Source: Nostoc foliaceum FACHB-393 (GTDB lineage Bacteria; Cyanobacteriota; Cyanobacteriia; Cyanobacteriales; Nostocaceae). From it: a DNA stretch of 64,000 nucleotides. The stretch spans positions 124,001 through 188,000 of the forward strand of contig NZ_JACJTD010000001.1 in assembly GCF_014698505.1 (NCBI RefSeq), written 5' to 3'. The translations under genes were made by a program, and so were the position numbers. Every line of letters starts with the position of its first letter. Positions within the stretch are counted from its first letter, which is position 1. Under the pieces are notes generated by a model that did no database searches, was not told the origin of the DNA, and was given only the letters and a program-made list of their open reading frames with translations. This document shows positions 52,279 to 61,745 of the stretch, piece by piece.

Positions 52279-54360
52279 TCACGAATGAGGTTCTCCAAGC
52301 AAGACAATTGAGCACTTCAATTCTCGAAGTAACTGCGTTGTCACTTCGCTGACGGCTAATCCACCGGCTGTGCGATAACGAACGGAACGTAACACCGCTA
52401 AATCAAATGCCTGAGCCTCCCGAATAATGGTTCTAGCAATATCATCACCCCTAATTGTTTGGATATTCGTATTCACCTGTAATTGGCCTTTAGAAGTAAT
52501 ATCAGACAATTGAGATACAAAGTTTTCTACCCGAGTCGGTGGTGTTTTGCGATCGGATACGTGTAACAGAACTACTTCTGCCTGATTAACATCAGCCAAA
52601 ATTTGGGCAAATCTCAAAGCACCGATAGTTTGGCGCGTTAAGTCTCCAACTGGTACAAGAATTCTTTGAATTGTCTTAGGACTACTTAAAAGGCGTGTTA
52701 CTGCTACTGGACAGTGAGAAGACCAGAAAACGCTATCAATTACACTACCAAATAAGCGGGCACGCAAACCTGTTGTCTGCGACCAACCCATCACTACTAA
52801 ACTAGCATTTTGTTCTCGACTTGTGCGGCTAATCCCCAAAGCTGCATCATCATCAATCCGAATTGCTGGTGATACTTCCACCTCAAATTCTTGACTGATT
52901 TCTTTAGCTAAATTCAATCTTTCCCGGCTTTGGTCGAGTGCAGTTACTAATTGCGGATCATCCATCTGGATATGTGCTCTAGTAATAGCTAATGGCACAA
53001 TTCTTCCAGATTCATGACTAGCCAACAGTGCTGCCATTTCTATTAAATAGCGCTGGGTTTGAGGGTTGTATATTGGCACTACTACAGTAAATGGATATTG
53101 ATTTTTCTCTACTAGCTGATCTTCATTACCTTGCCACCAAGTTGTCAGACTATCAGTTTCAAAATCTGTCTGAGAAAGCTGTAGTGAAGGAGCAAATCGT
53201 GCTGTTATTATGGGGCCCAGAATTGCAGTTACCAGCATGAGGACAATCACACTGTTTAAGACAGCTTCACTGATTAAGCGCTCACCAGCAGGATTTACCG
53301 TTTGATAAGCAACCAAGGTTGCTGCTAGTGTGGCTGCTACCTGTGGTAGTGACAATGACCACATCGTTAGCAATTCCGCCGTGTTGTAGCGATACAATAA
53401 TTTGGCTAAGAATGCTGCTATAAATTTGCTGCCAATCAAAGCTACTACAATTACCAGAGTCAGCCAAATTGAACTGAGGGTTTTGATAAATGCAGGAATA
53501 TTAATCAATAATCCCATGTCCACAAAGAAACAAGGGATAAATAAAACACTACCAATAAACTCGATTTTTTCTCTGACTGGGCTACGTCCTAGAACATCGT
53601 TGACAGCTAAACCTGCTAAAAAAGCACCAACAATTTTTTCAACTCCAATTACCTGTGCTCCCACAGATGCCAAAAATAATGCTAATAATATAAACAAAAA
53701 CTGGTTACTTTGTTCATCCCCAGAGCGGCGAAAAAACTCTTTTCCTGCCCAGTCAAAGCCAAACAGGACAACAGCAGTGTAAATTGCTAATCCACCCAAT
53801 AAAATCGCTAAACTCATGGCGGAGAATTCTCCTCCATGAATTCCAACACAAATCGCTAATACTAGCAAAGCACCTGTGTCAGTAAAAATTGTGGCACCAA
53901 TCGTGACGGTTACAGCTTCATTCGTTACCACTCCCAGACGACTCACAATTGGATATGCCAAGAGGGTATGAGAGGCCAGTAAAGAACCAATGAGGACGGA
54001 GGCATTCCAATCAAAATTGAATAATCGTCCTGTAGCAATGCCAGCAATCATTGGAACTAAAAATGTTAAAATGCCAAACCCAATTGAGCGATTTCTAGTT
54101 TTACGAAACTGCTCTAAGTCAATTTCTAAACCCGCTACAAACATCAAATAAAGTTTGCCGATCTCTGAGAGCAGATTGATAGTTTCAGACTCAGGGTTTA
54201 ACAATTTTAGTCCATTTTGCCCTAGTAATATACCTGCCACCAACAACCCAACTAATCCAGGTAGCCTTAGTCGCTCAAATATAGGAGGTACAGTAAAGAT
54301 TACTGTTAGGAGAATTGTAAATGCAACGATCGGACTGTCTGTTAGGGAGTTCAGTGCCAT
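52279..54360 (-). CDS. Cation/proton antiporter (CPA2) with universal-stress domains
   Basis: A 693-residue protein. The N-terminal ~390 residues form about 12 membrane segments of the Na+/H+ exchanger (CPA2/KefB) type: LPGLVGLLVAGILLGQNGL, IGKLYLMFVAGLEIDLEQF, GSLLASHTLLAYPIVSRLG, and TIFTDTGALLVLAICVG with the membrane acidic residue. The C-terminal ~290 residues carry two universal-stress-like domains (VVVPIYNPQTQRYLIEMAAL; ILVPVGDLTRQTIGALRFAQ), which bind nucleotides and may gate transport. It probably exchanges Na+ or K+ for H+ in the plasma or thylakoid membrane. Confidence 0.9.
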   Translation of the reverse strand: MALNSLTDSPIVAFTILLTVIFTVPPIFERLRLPGLVGLLVAGILLGQNGLKLLNPESETINLLSEIGKLYLMFVAGLEIDLEQFRKTRNRSIGFGILTFLVPMIAGIATGRLFNFDWNASVLIGSLLASHTLLAYPIVSRLGVVTNEAVTVTIGATIFTDTGALLVLAICVGIHGGEFSAMSLAILLGGLAIYTAVVLFGFDWAGKEFFRRSGDEQSNQFLFILLALFLASVGAQVIGVEKIVGAFLAGLAVNDVLGRSPVREKIEFIGSVLFIPCFFVDMGLLINIPAFIKTLSSIWLTLVIVVALIGSKFIAAFLAKLLYRYNTAELLTMWSLSLPQVAATLAATLVAYQTVNPAGERLISEAVLNSVIVLMLVTAILGPIITARFAPSLQLSQTDFETDSLTTWWQGNEDQLVEKNQYPFTVVVPIYNPQTQRYLIEMAALLASHESGRIVPLAITRAHIQMDDPQLVTALDQSRERLNLAKEISQEFEVEVSPAIRIDDDAALGISRTSREQNASLVVMGWSQTTGLRARLFGSVIDSVFWSSHCPVAVTRLLSSPKTIQRILVPVGDLTRQTIGALRFAQILADVNQAEVVLLHVSDRKTPPTRVENFVSQLSDITSKGQLQVNTNIQTIRGDDIARTIIREAQAFDLAVLRSVRYRTAGGLAVSEVTTQLLRELKCSIVLLGEPHS

Positions 54361-54661
54361 GTTTAATAATTAAACCTAAATAGGAAATTTACAATCAATT
54401 AACATTAACATAAGAAATTTTACTTAAAATTTCTGCTGGCTTCAGCCTTATTAGTTACAAACAATTAAATCTTTAACAGCATAAATGTTGCGATTGCAAT
54501 CATGATTCTACCTTAAGAAGGGGTTTTCTACATCTACAGGGTGAAATAATAATATAATTTATACTAACGAAAATAGTCGATATTTAAATAGTAGTAAATA
54601 CTCTCAAAAATTCATAAAACGACAATAATTTATTAAATATAGCGGTTCTAGTTTGAATAAT

Positions 54662-54687
54662 TAGGGGCGCACATCTATGCGCCCCTA
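54662..54687. repeat. GC-rich hairpin upstream of chlM
   Basis: The arms TAGGGGCGCA (54662-54671) and TGCGCCCCTA (54678-54687) are perfect complements with a 6-nt loop. It lies 100 bases before chlM and 300 bases after the divergent antiporter start. This GGGGCGCA element is a common cyanobacterial interspersed repeat. The rest of the 54361-54785 gap is AT-rich. Confidence 0.65.
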
Positions 54688-54785
54688 CTTCTCTGCACGA
54701 TATCTAGAAAAATCTGGAAGACCGCTCTTATAGGTTCCTATCAATGATAATTTTAAGCATTGGGAACCCCTAAAAATCAAAGTTT

Positions 54786-55472
54786 ATGAACGCAGCCGAC
54801 GATAAAACAATTGTTCGTGAGTATTTCAATTCCACAGGGTTTGACCGTTGGAAACGAATCTACGGTGATGGCGAAGTCAACAAAGTCCAACTAGACATCC
54901 GCAATGGACACCAGCAAACAGTGGATACAGTTCTCGGCTGGCTAAAGGCTGATAACAATTTACCAGAGCTATCTATCTGCGATGCTGGGTGTGGTGTCGG
55001 TAGTCTTAGTATCCCCCTAGCGGTAGATGGTGCCAAAGTCTATGCCACCGATATTTCTGAAAAAATGGTGGAAGAAGGCAAGGATAGAGCCAAGCAAACT
55101 TTGGGAAATGCTGAAAATCCCACTTTTGCCGTGCAGGATTTGGAATCGTTGAGTGGTAGTTACCATACCGTTATTTGCTTAGATGTTCTCATCCACTACC
55201 CCCAAGAAAAAGCGGATGAGATGATTTCTCATCTCTGTTCTTTGGCACAGTCGCGGATAATTCTCAGTTTTGCGCCGAAAACCTGCGCCCTGAGTATACT
55301 CAAGAAAATTGGCAGTTTCTTTCCCGGGCCAAGTAAAGCGACTCGTGCATATTTGCATCGTGAGGCTGATGTGGTGAGAATTTTAGAAAGTAATGGCTTT
55401 TCATTACAACGAAAAGCGATGACGAAGACTCGTTTCTATTTTTCCCGCCTACTTGAAGCTACACGTAAGTAA
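54786..55472 (+). CDS. chlM: Magnesium-protoporphyrin O-methyltransferase
   Basis: A 228-residue SAM-dependent methyltransferase. It methylates the ring carboxyl of Mg-protoporphyrin IX, the step after Mg chelation in chlorophyll synthesis. The family-specific N terminus (REYFNSTGFDRWKRIYGDG) is followed by the SAM motif ICDAGCGVGSLSIPLAVDGA, the HYPQEKADEMI segment, and RFYFSRLLEATRK at the end. Length is that of ChlM/BchM. Monocistronic in this window. Confidence 0.95.
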   Translation: MNAADDKTIVREYFNSTGFDRWKRIYGDGEVNKVQLDIRNGHQQTVDTVLGWLKADNNLPELSICDAGCGVGSLSIPLAVDGAKVYATDISEKMVEEGKDRAKQTLGNAENPTFAVQDLESLSGSYHTVICLDVLIHYPQEKADEMISHLCSLAQSRIILSFAPKTCALSILKKIGSFFPGPSKATRAYLHREADVVRILESNGFSLQRKAMTKTRFYFSRLLEATRK

Positions 55473-55580
55473 AGTTAAAATCGCAGCAAGATGAATACTA
55501 TGCCTTTGCTGCGATTTGAAAATCTCAAGCTTAACACTGGTAAGTATTCTAGTTGGCGCTAAGTTCTACTTTTAATCTTG

Positions 55581-55609
55581 GCGTAGGCGTAGCCCGTCAG
55601 AGACATCGC
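55581..55609. repeat. Dispersed repeat (GCGTAGCCCGTC...GACATCGC family)
   Basis: A 29-base copy, identical to the one at 29764-29792 except for two bases in the middle (CGTCAGAGAC against CGTCGTAGAC). It is located in the gap after chlM. The rest of this gap (55473-55878) shows no supported gene. Confidence 0.75.
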
Positions 55610-55878
55610 TTTGATTTGGAGCATGAATAATTATCATAGCGATGATATAGCCTTACCTAAGTAATAATTGCAATACTATACGTAAACTTTAACTTACTAC
55701 GATCGCTTTTCTCTGTGACAGTTGAAGGTGCGGAATGTGGAATAAATACTGGGAGAACCATGAGCGATGCTATCGAAGCAGCGCTTACAAACCTATCGTC
55801 AGGAGTAGATTGATATACTAGAACCTTTGCGAAAGTCAGGTTAAAATCGCTAGCAAAGTTCAAATCTGAAGTGGAACT

Positions 55879-56358
55879 ATGAAAACTGCTGAAAAATTGG
55901 CTGCCGGTTGGCTACTGACACTTGGATTCATGTTTGTAACTCTATCAGCAACAGCGGCATTTGAAAAATTTGCTACACGTAAAGCCATCATAATACCCAC
56001 AGATGAGTATGAGTTTAACGCACCAAATGCTACTTATGAAGATGATAATGCTGCTGTTGGTGGTTTAATTTTTGGTGTTCCTACCTTAACACTGGGTACA
56101 TGGTTAGCATTGGGATTATACCGTCAAAGCCGACAGGAGAAAAAGGCGCTTAATCAACAAGTTAGCGATCGCCTGCAATCGATTTTTTATGAGATGCTAC
56201 AAGAAAATCATGGGCGCGTCACTGTTTTAGGCTTTGCAATGCAGTCACAACTACCCGCAGCTAACGCCAGACAATATTTAGATGAAAAAGCTAAAGAATT
56301 CAATGCAAACTTTAAGGTGAACGAAGAGGGCGCTGTATCATATCATTTTGATGTCTAA
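55879..56358 (+). CDS. Small membrane protein with soluble C-terminal domain, unknown
   Basis: A 159-residue protein. There are two hydrophobic segments (LAAGWLLTLGFMFVTLSATA; VGGLIFGVPTLTLGTWLALG) joined by an acidic stretch (IPTDEYEFNAPNATYEDD). A soluble C-terminal half follows (SDRLQSIFYEMLQENHGRVT; LPAANARQYLDEKAKEFNAN), which has the look of a small winged-helix/DUF domain. No catalytic residues are evident. It precedes the DUF423 gene by 50 bases in the same direction. Confidence 0.7.
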   Translation: MKTAEKLAAGWLLTLGFMFVTLSATAAFEKFATRKAIIIPTDEYEFNAPNATYEDDNAAVGGLIFGVPTLTLGTWLALGLYRQSRQEKKALNQQVSDRLQSIFYEMLQENHGRVTVLGFAMQSQLPAANARQYLDEKAKEFNANFKVNEEGAVSYHFDV

Positions 56359-56408
56359 TTGATATCTAATGGCCCGTTAAATTCCACACCAACTTACGGC
56401 TAGGTCTA

Positions 56409-56789
56409 ATGACGCAGATTTTTTTGAGCGTAGCTGCCATTTTAGGCGGTTTGTCAGTTGCTGCTGGTGCTTTTGCTTCCCATGCCTTGCGGGAAAAAAT
56501 TAGTGAGCGATCGCTAGAAATTTTTGAAACTGGCGCTCGTTACCAAATGTATCATGCTCTGGCACTTTTTCTAGTAGCAATACTAATTAGTCGCACCGAA
56601 TTTCCTCAACCCACTCTCGTAGCCAGCGGATGGCTGTTTATCATTGGCATTGCTATTTTCTCAGGTAGCTTGTACGCCCTTAGCTTAACTGGTATTAAAT
56701 CCTTAGGAGCGATTACACCGCTAGGCGGTGCAGCCTTTCTTGCTGGTTGGGGTACTTTAGCTTTTGCTGCTTGGAATTTGAAGTTGTAA
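56409..56789 (+). CDS. DUF423 family membrane protein (YgdD-like)
   Basis: A 126-residue protein with four membrane helices. It has the DUF423 signature GGLSVAAGAFASHALREKIS near the start, then FETGARYQMYHALALFLVAI and SGSLYALSLTGIKSLGAITP. The family is widespread in bacteria; its function is not established. Length and helix order match the family. Confidence 0.92.
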   Translation: MTQIFLSVAAILGGLSVAAGAFASHALREKISERSLEIFETGARYQMYHALALFLVAILISRTEFPQPTLVASGWLFIIGIAIFSGSLYALSLTGIKSLGAITPLGGAAFLAGWGTLAFAAWNLKL

Positions 56790-56825
56790 AAAAGTTAGAA
56801 ATTAAAAGTTAAGGGAATACCAAAA

Positions 56826-56936
56826 AATCAATTATCCGATATTTGTAGGGTGCATTAATGAAGTGTAACGTGCCATCTATTAGTTCACCTGTGTTACCTC
56901 CTTCTATCTAACGCCCCCTACAAATTGGATAGTTTT
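56826..56936. repeat. Imperfect inverted repeat of about 110 bases
   Basis: The left arm near 56833-56850 (TATCCGATATTTGTAGGG) and right arm near 56916-56931 (CCCTACAAATTGGATA) are imperfect complements around a TGCATTAATGAAGTGTAACG-type core, a known kind of cyanobacterial interspersed repeat. The rest of 56937-57462 is AT-rich, and nothing else is seen. Confidence 0.55.
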
Positions 56937-57462
56937 TTAATTGGAAGTCTTGTAAGCAACAAGAATATTTTCAAACAGGATTTACAAATAAAGTTTAAAT
57001 ATTTGTTATCAGATAATTGACAAACATAACGGTAAAATAGAAGTAATATCATAATTTTAACAAGGGACAGAGTTTGTCATCTGATTACTAATAAAAACAC
57101 AACTAAACTAGTGCCACTACTCTATAAATGATGTATAATAAAAAATTCAAACTATCAGATTTTTGTTTTAATAAAAACTAGCGCGGAAATTTAATAACTC
57201 ATAATTCATAACTCTTATACCATTTCTGTTTAAATCTGCGCCTATAGGACTGATGCAAAACTACAGACTGTAGCGGCAATTCATGTGGACGCATACTCCT
57301 AGGTCGAAGATACAAATACGCTGGTAAGGGCATGGCAATGCCATTTCCCTACGAGAAATCTATATGTATCAGGATTTTTGTGAATTGGTATAAGCGTCCC
57401 GCAGGGAATGTAGAGAAGCGGTTTACCGTAGGGTATTACCGCTACGTGAATAAAGCGCAGCC

Positions 57463-58227
57463 TCACATAGAATTGGTATTAGCTCTCAGGCGTACCAGCA
57501 AATTATGCAAAGCCGCATTCGCTGAAGGTACTTCAGGTAATAGGCTAGATTTGTATGCTTCCTGCAACTGATTACGCAGACGTTCATATTCTATTTGATG
57601 AAAATCTATATTAACATTTGACAAAACAGACCTTTCTTCCCCTGCTAGCTTTTGGGCAATTAAATCAGGAATATATGGTAAATTGAAAACCTCATTTAGC
57701 TTAATTAGATTAGCTTCAACTCTACCTGTTTGCATCAAATAAATTCCAGTCAACAAAACTCGATAAACATAAAGTAATGGCTTTAATCTATGGGTGTGTT
57801 CTTTTTCAAAAAGTTTCCATTGTGTTGCTGCAAAACCAATATAATGGTAATAATGGTGACGGGTAATGCAATCTTTGGCAATATATTTTAATTCCTCATG
57901 TTCTGGTGAAGTTGTTATTATTAAAGGTGAATATAGTTGTTCTAACACATAACCATTCTTTTTAAGTAGCATTAAAAAGAATTTTTTGACATCATGAGTT
58001 ACTAAATCAATTTCTAAAGATTCGCGAACTTCGGAAACTTCAATAGTTTCATTCCCAGTCTCTAACCCCACTACTTCTTGAACTAGTAAAATATGCACCC
58101 CACGCAAGTCATAATCAGAATCAGGTGACGGAAAACCATATAAGTGGGAACCACTAATAATGGTGAATAAAAGCGGGTAAGGCTGTTGCCCAATAATTGT
58201 GTTAATAGAAGGTGGAATATTCATCAT
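57463..58227 (-). CDS. RlaP-type nucleotidyltransferase
   Basis: A 254-residue protein. The nucleotidyltransferase core lies near the N terminus: FTIISGSHLYGFPSPDSDYD, where GS and the D-x-D pair (DSDYD) are the polymerase-beta-type catalytic motif. Then come the VTHDVKKFFLMLLKKNGYVL segment and a helical C terminus. It resembles the RlaP family (PF10127), named for its link to RNA-ligase repair genes. No RNA ligase gene is beside it here. Its first codon overlaps the start of the divergent egtC gene by two bases, so each promoter must lie inside the other gene. Two ATG codons in a row (58227, 58224) leave the start ambiguous. Confidence 0.75.
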   Translation of the reverse strand: MMNIPPSINTIIGQQPYPLLFTIISGSHLYGFPSPDSDYDLRGVHILLVQEVVGLETGNETIEVSEVRESLEIDLVTHDVKKFFLMLLKKNGYVLEQLYSPLIITTSPEHEELKYIAKDCITRHHYYHYIGFAATQWKLFEKEHTHRLKPLLYVYRVLLTGIYLMQTGRVEANLIKLNEVFNLPYIPDLIAQKLAGEERSVLSNVNIDFHQIEYERLRNQLQEAYKSSLLPEVPSANAALHNLLVRLRANTNSM

Positions 58228-59014
58228 GTGCCGTTTACTTGCTTACCTAGGTTCGCCTGTTTCTTTAGAATATCTTTTGTATAAACCAGAACACTCGCTG
58301 ATAGTCCAGAGTTATCAACCACGCGAAATGACTTCTGGGGTAGTAAATGCAGATGGCTTTGGTGTGGGTTGGTATCATAGCCAAAAAGATATCGAACCAT
58401 TTATCTATAAAAATATCCTACCTATTTGGAATGACATAAACCTACCCAGTCTCAGCCGTTATGTTGAATCAAAGTGTGTACTTGCTTATGTCCGCAGTGC
58501 TACATCTGAACAAGCCGTAGATTTTGCTAATTGTCAGCCCTTTAACCATCAACAACAGCTATTTATTCATAATGGACGAATCGAAAATTTCCGCAAAACA
58601 TTACACAGAAAAATCCGCAGCACTTTAACTCCAGATTTTTATGAAAAAATTAATGGCAGTACTGACTCCGAACACATTTTTGCATTGTTACTTTCACAAA
58701 GTAAAATTAATAAACATCGACCCCTAGAGTATGCTTTACGTACTACATTATTAACACTATTAGAGATGGCAAAGCGCTATCAAGTAGAAGCCTCAATCAA
58801 TGTAATCTTTAGTGACGGACATCGGCTGATAGCTTCTCGCTTTGCTACCACTTCCCCGGCTCCATCTCTTTATTGGATTCGAGATGATCCGACTTTTTCA
58901 AAATCTGTAATTATTGCGTCAGAACCTCTATTCATAGGTAATTGGAATGCTTTTCCCGAAAATAGCATCATTACTGTGGAAGCAGACTGTGAGATCCAAA
59001 TTGAGCAAATTTAG
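58226..59014 (+). CDS. egtC: Ergothioneine biosynthesis glutamine amidotransferase-like protein EgtC
   Basis: A 262-residue class II glutamine amidotransferase. The start is ATG at 58226, so the sequence begins MCRLLAYLGSPVSLEYLLYK and Cys2 becomes the N-terminal nucleophile after Met removal, as the family requires; earlier starts would bury it. The next motifs are GFGVGWYHSQ, AYVRSATSEQAV and QPFNHQQQLFIHNGRI. EgtC hydrolyses the glutamyl group from the sulfoxide intermediate of ergothioneine synthesis. egtD follows 281 bases downstream. egtB, the sulfoxide synthase, is not in the window. Confidence 0.88.
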   Translation: MCRLLAYLGSPVSLEYLLYKPEHSLIVQSYQPREMTSGVVNADGFGVGWYHSQKDIEPFIYKNILPIWNDINLPSLSRYVESKCVLAYVRSATSEQAVDFANCQPFNHQQQLFIHNGRIENFRKTLHRKIRSTLTPDFYEKINGSTDSEHIFALLLSQSKINKHRPLEYALRTTLLTLLEMAKRYQVEASINVIFSDGHRLIASRFATTSPAPSLYWIRDDPTFSKSVIIASEPLFIGNWNAFPENSIITVEADCEIQIEQI

Positions 59015-59295
59015 TGTGAAAAAGTCTATTTTTCAAACCTTCCATGAATGTTGCCTGAAAACTTTTGCACTATTTTAAGATATGAATGAAACCACATTCT
59101 GTAGTCAGCCTCATCCTGAGAGCCGCTTTGGGTCATATATATTGCCATTTGAATGGGAAAATACCTAAAAATAGCTTTAAAGCTTGAGCAATATTGCTCA
59201 GGCATGATTTTATTAGCTATGGCTATATGTTTCACTAATTAGGGTAAAGGTTTGCCATTAAAGGTAACCTATTACGCCAAGCATACGGAGGTTTA

Positions 59296-60360
59296 ATGTC
59301 AATATCTAAAGCTGTCAACAGGAACGTTACTTCTCAAAACAGCGTTGAAAAACGCTTGCAGATACAGCATCTGATAGGAGCAACTCAAATAGTTGCATCT
59401 AGTATTGGAAGTGATGTAGTGAAGGGATTGACTCAAACATCTAAATCTCTACCCCCCTGTTACTTTTATGATGACCGTGGTTCTGAGCTATTTGAGCAAA
59501 TCTGTGATTTACCAGAATATTATCTCACACGCACAGAAACAACGATTTTACAGCAGTTTGCTGGCGAAATTGCCAATATAACTGGCGTTTGTGAATTAGT
59601 AGAACTTGGCAGTGGCAGTTCTACTAAAACCCGCATTTTACTAGATGCCTACCAGCAGCTAGGCTATCCCCTGCATTACTTACCAATTGATGTGTGTGCA
59701 GGTATATTGGAAAGTAGCGCCAAGCAATTATTAAGAGATTATCCCTTACTGCAAGTTTATGCTTTAGCGGGAACCTATGAATTAGCCCTTGCAAAACTCC
59801 TACCGACGCAATTACCCAGCCGGATGATTGGTTTCATTGGTAGCAGTTTAGGTAATCTTACACCTCGTGAGTGCGATGTGTTCTTCTCTCAAATTACAGA
59901 AGCCCTACAAGTAGGTGAGTATTTCTTGTTGGGGATAGATTTACGAAAGCCGAAACAGATTTTGGAACCAGCTTATAACGACAGCCAGGGAGTGACGGCA
60001 GCATTTAATCTCAATATGCTGGAGCATTTAAATCAACAGTTTGATGGCAATTTCGACACCATGCAGTTTGAACACTGGGCGTTTTACAATGAAAGTGAGC
60101 ATCAAATAGAAATGCATTTACGCAGCAAGCGATCGCAAATTGTAGAATTACGCGCTCTTAATCTCAAGGTTAATTTTGCACTAGGTGAGACTATCCTCAC
60201 CGAAATTTCCCGCAAATTTGACCTCGATACTATCAAGCAGCAACTCACTGCACAGGGTTTATTACCTCTTCAAGTATGGACAGATCCAAATCAATGGTTT
60301 GGTTTATTGCTCTGTCAAATGCAAGCATCAAGCAAATCAGAGTATGCCTCATATATATAG
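59296..60360 (+). CDS. egtD: L-histidine N-alpha-methyltransferase EgtD
   Basis: A 354-residue SAM-dependent methyltransferase that makes hercynine from histidine, the first step of ergothioneine synthesis. Family stretches include LPPCYFYDDRGSELFEQICD, LPEYYLTRTETTILQQFAGE, ELVELGSGSSTKTRILLDAY, RMIGFIGSSLGNLTPRECDV and GEYFLLGIDLRKPKQILEPA. It is clearly EgtD-type. A strong hairpin 44 bases after the stop ends the transcript. It is encoded with egtC, so the two likely share regulation. Confidence 0.93.
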   Translation: MSISKAVNRNVTSQNSVEKRLQIQHLIGATQIVASSIGSDVVKGLTQTSKSLPPCYFYDDRGSELFEQICDLPEYYLTRTETTILQQFAGEIANITGVCELVELGSGSSTKTRILLDAYQQLGYPLHYLPIDVCAGILESSAKQLLRDYPLLQVYALAGTYELALAKLLPTQLPSRMIGFIGSSLGNLTPRECDVFFSQITEALQVGEYFLLGIDLRKPKQILEPAYNDSQGVTAAFNLNMLEHLNQQFDGNFDTMQFEHWAFYNESEHQIEMHLRSKRSQIVELRALNLKVNFALGETILTEISRKFDLDTIKQQLTAQGLLPLQVWTDPNQWFGLLLCQMQASSKSEYASYI

Positions 60361-60403
60361 GGGTTCTCAGTTGAGTCCAATATAGACTTAACAAAAACAG
60401 TCC

Positions 60404-60445
60404 ACACCAGTGAGAGAGATTCTAATTGTTCTCTCTCACTGGTGT
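60404..60445. terminator. Strong hairpin between egtD and the next minus-strand gene
   Basis: Perfect 16-bp arms, ACACCAGTGAGAGAGA (60404-60419) and TCTCTCTCACTGGTGT (60430-60445), with a 10-nt loop, followed by AGTATTTTC. It lies between converging genes (egtD ends 60360; the minus-strand gene ends 60533) and can stop both. Confidence 0.75.
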
Positions 60446-60532
60446 AGTATTTTCACTATATAGTGCTGTATATTATGTTTTAAGACACATCTCTATCAGC
60501 CCAAATGAGTAAACTAAATATTTAGCCCCTGA

Positions 60533-60847
60533 TTATTGCTGCATCGAAGGTGTGGGAAAAATTCTACTGGATATAGGAACCCGTGGCTTCGGCTTAGTTG
60601 CAGTTATATTGGCATTAGTACCAGAAGAGTTATTGGCTGCCTCTGAGAGAATAGGTGGTTTACTATTAGTAGAATTGGCAAAATCACTCAATTGGATAGC
60701 CGAAGGTGAATTTGAAGATATGGAAGTAATATTCTCAGTATTTTGGCTGTTGGATTTTACCGGAGTTTCAGCTTGAGATGGAGTAATAATGAAAGCCGAA
60801 CTTGTTCCTAATACCAGTATTAGCAGATTAGAAATATATTGTTGCAT
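60533..60847 (-). CDS. Small exported low-complexity protein, unknown
   Basis: A 104-residue protein with a signal peptide (NLLILVLGTSSAFIITPSQA, cleavage after QAE near residue 27). The mature part is rich in Asn and Ser (NSQNTENITSISSNSPSAIQ) and ends in a Pro/Arg segment (KPKPRVPISSRIFPTPSMQQ). No fold or motif is recognised. It could be a surface or cell-wall protein. No ribosome site is clear. Confidence 0.55.
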   Translation of the reverse strand: MQQYISNLLILVLGTSSAFIITPSQAETPVKSNSQNTENITSISSNSPSAIQLSDFANSTNSKPPILSEAANNSSGTNANITATKPKPRVPISSRIFPTPSMQQ

Positions 60848-61745
60848 GGGGATTTTTCAAATCGGTTAATAAATTTTTAAAGCTTCAAGAAGTTGTATTT
60901 GTTCTCAGTTCAAAATAAAATCGTGATTTTCCAAGATAAATCACTCCACTCACAAATAAAACCTGATTACAGCGATTTTCAGATGAATAGACTGGTAGGT
61001 ACCACATGCTTCAGACTTGAATGCCGCTGAGTACATCGATTCATTGACAAAAATCTAACCCCTTCAGTTACCTTTCCTGCAAGGTATAGGGAAACTAAAC
61101 TCTGGTCTCCTTTTAAGAGTAAGAGAGCGGTTATTCTAGAATTACGGAATCTATCTTATAAAGAGTCTGCAATATAGATACACCTGGAATAATTGACGTT
61201 TATTTATCAACTAAGCCAGCACAACTATTAATAATTTAGTTGAATTTATATTCTTATTAAAAGAGGAATTTTACTGAAGTTTTTGACAAACATAATTTTC
61301 AGTCAATCAGGTATTAAGCCGCATATTTAATGAGCTACAACCAATAGTATATAAACTTTTAATAAAAGATGACTTTTATGAAGTGGATTTCATGAAAAAT
61401 ATATGTATGCGTTTAGGGACAGATAGTAATCTGCCTATGTTATGGAAATACTGATACAATTTTTTGTTTAAAGCAGTCCTAAATTATTGATGAAATTCTC
61501 TATTCGATAATCTTTACAATTTACATAAGATTGCTAGATGAGTTTATCCATAGACATCGTAAAGCAGCATCCCGTTTCTATCATACGAGCCAGCTAACAA
61601 TTAAAGTAAATTTTTTATCTATGTCGATATTGTAAGGTTTACTATCCTATCTGAAACTTTCAGAGCAACTGTTCATTTTTACAAGTTAAACTAGACTTCT
61701 CTAATTAGTGATGGCAAACCCGCACTCCTATTTTTCTGGAAATAT
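60848..61745. other. Long AT-rich intergenic region
   Basis: About 900 bases between divergent genes, without a supported reading frame, tRNA or repeat family. Only one weak feature is noted: CCTTTCCTGCAAGG (61071-61084), a short palindrome. Promoters for the two flanking exported-protein genes should lie here. Confidence 0.6.

Noticed and set aside
52122..52307. 61-residue minus-strand frame
   Set aside because: It overlaps the 3' end of the antiporter gene, has no ribosome site and no recognisable features.
55711..55815. Short plus-strand frame (MTVEGAECGINTGR ...)
   Set aside because: About 32 codons with no ribosome site and nothing to support it; could be a remnant but too weak to list.
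57332..57571. 79-residue plus-strand frame
   Set aside because: It overlaps the 3' end of the RlaP-type gene antisense, and its sequence looks random and repeat-derived.
59026..59235. 69-residue minus-strand frame between egtC and egtD
   Set aside because: Composition is not protein-like, no ribosome site is seen, and it lies antisense to the likely egtC-egtD transcript.
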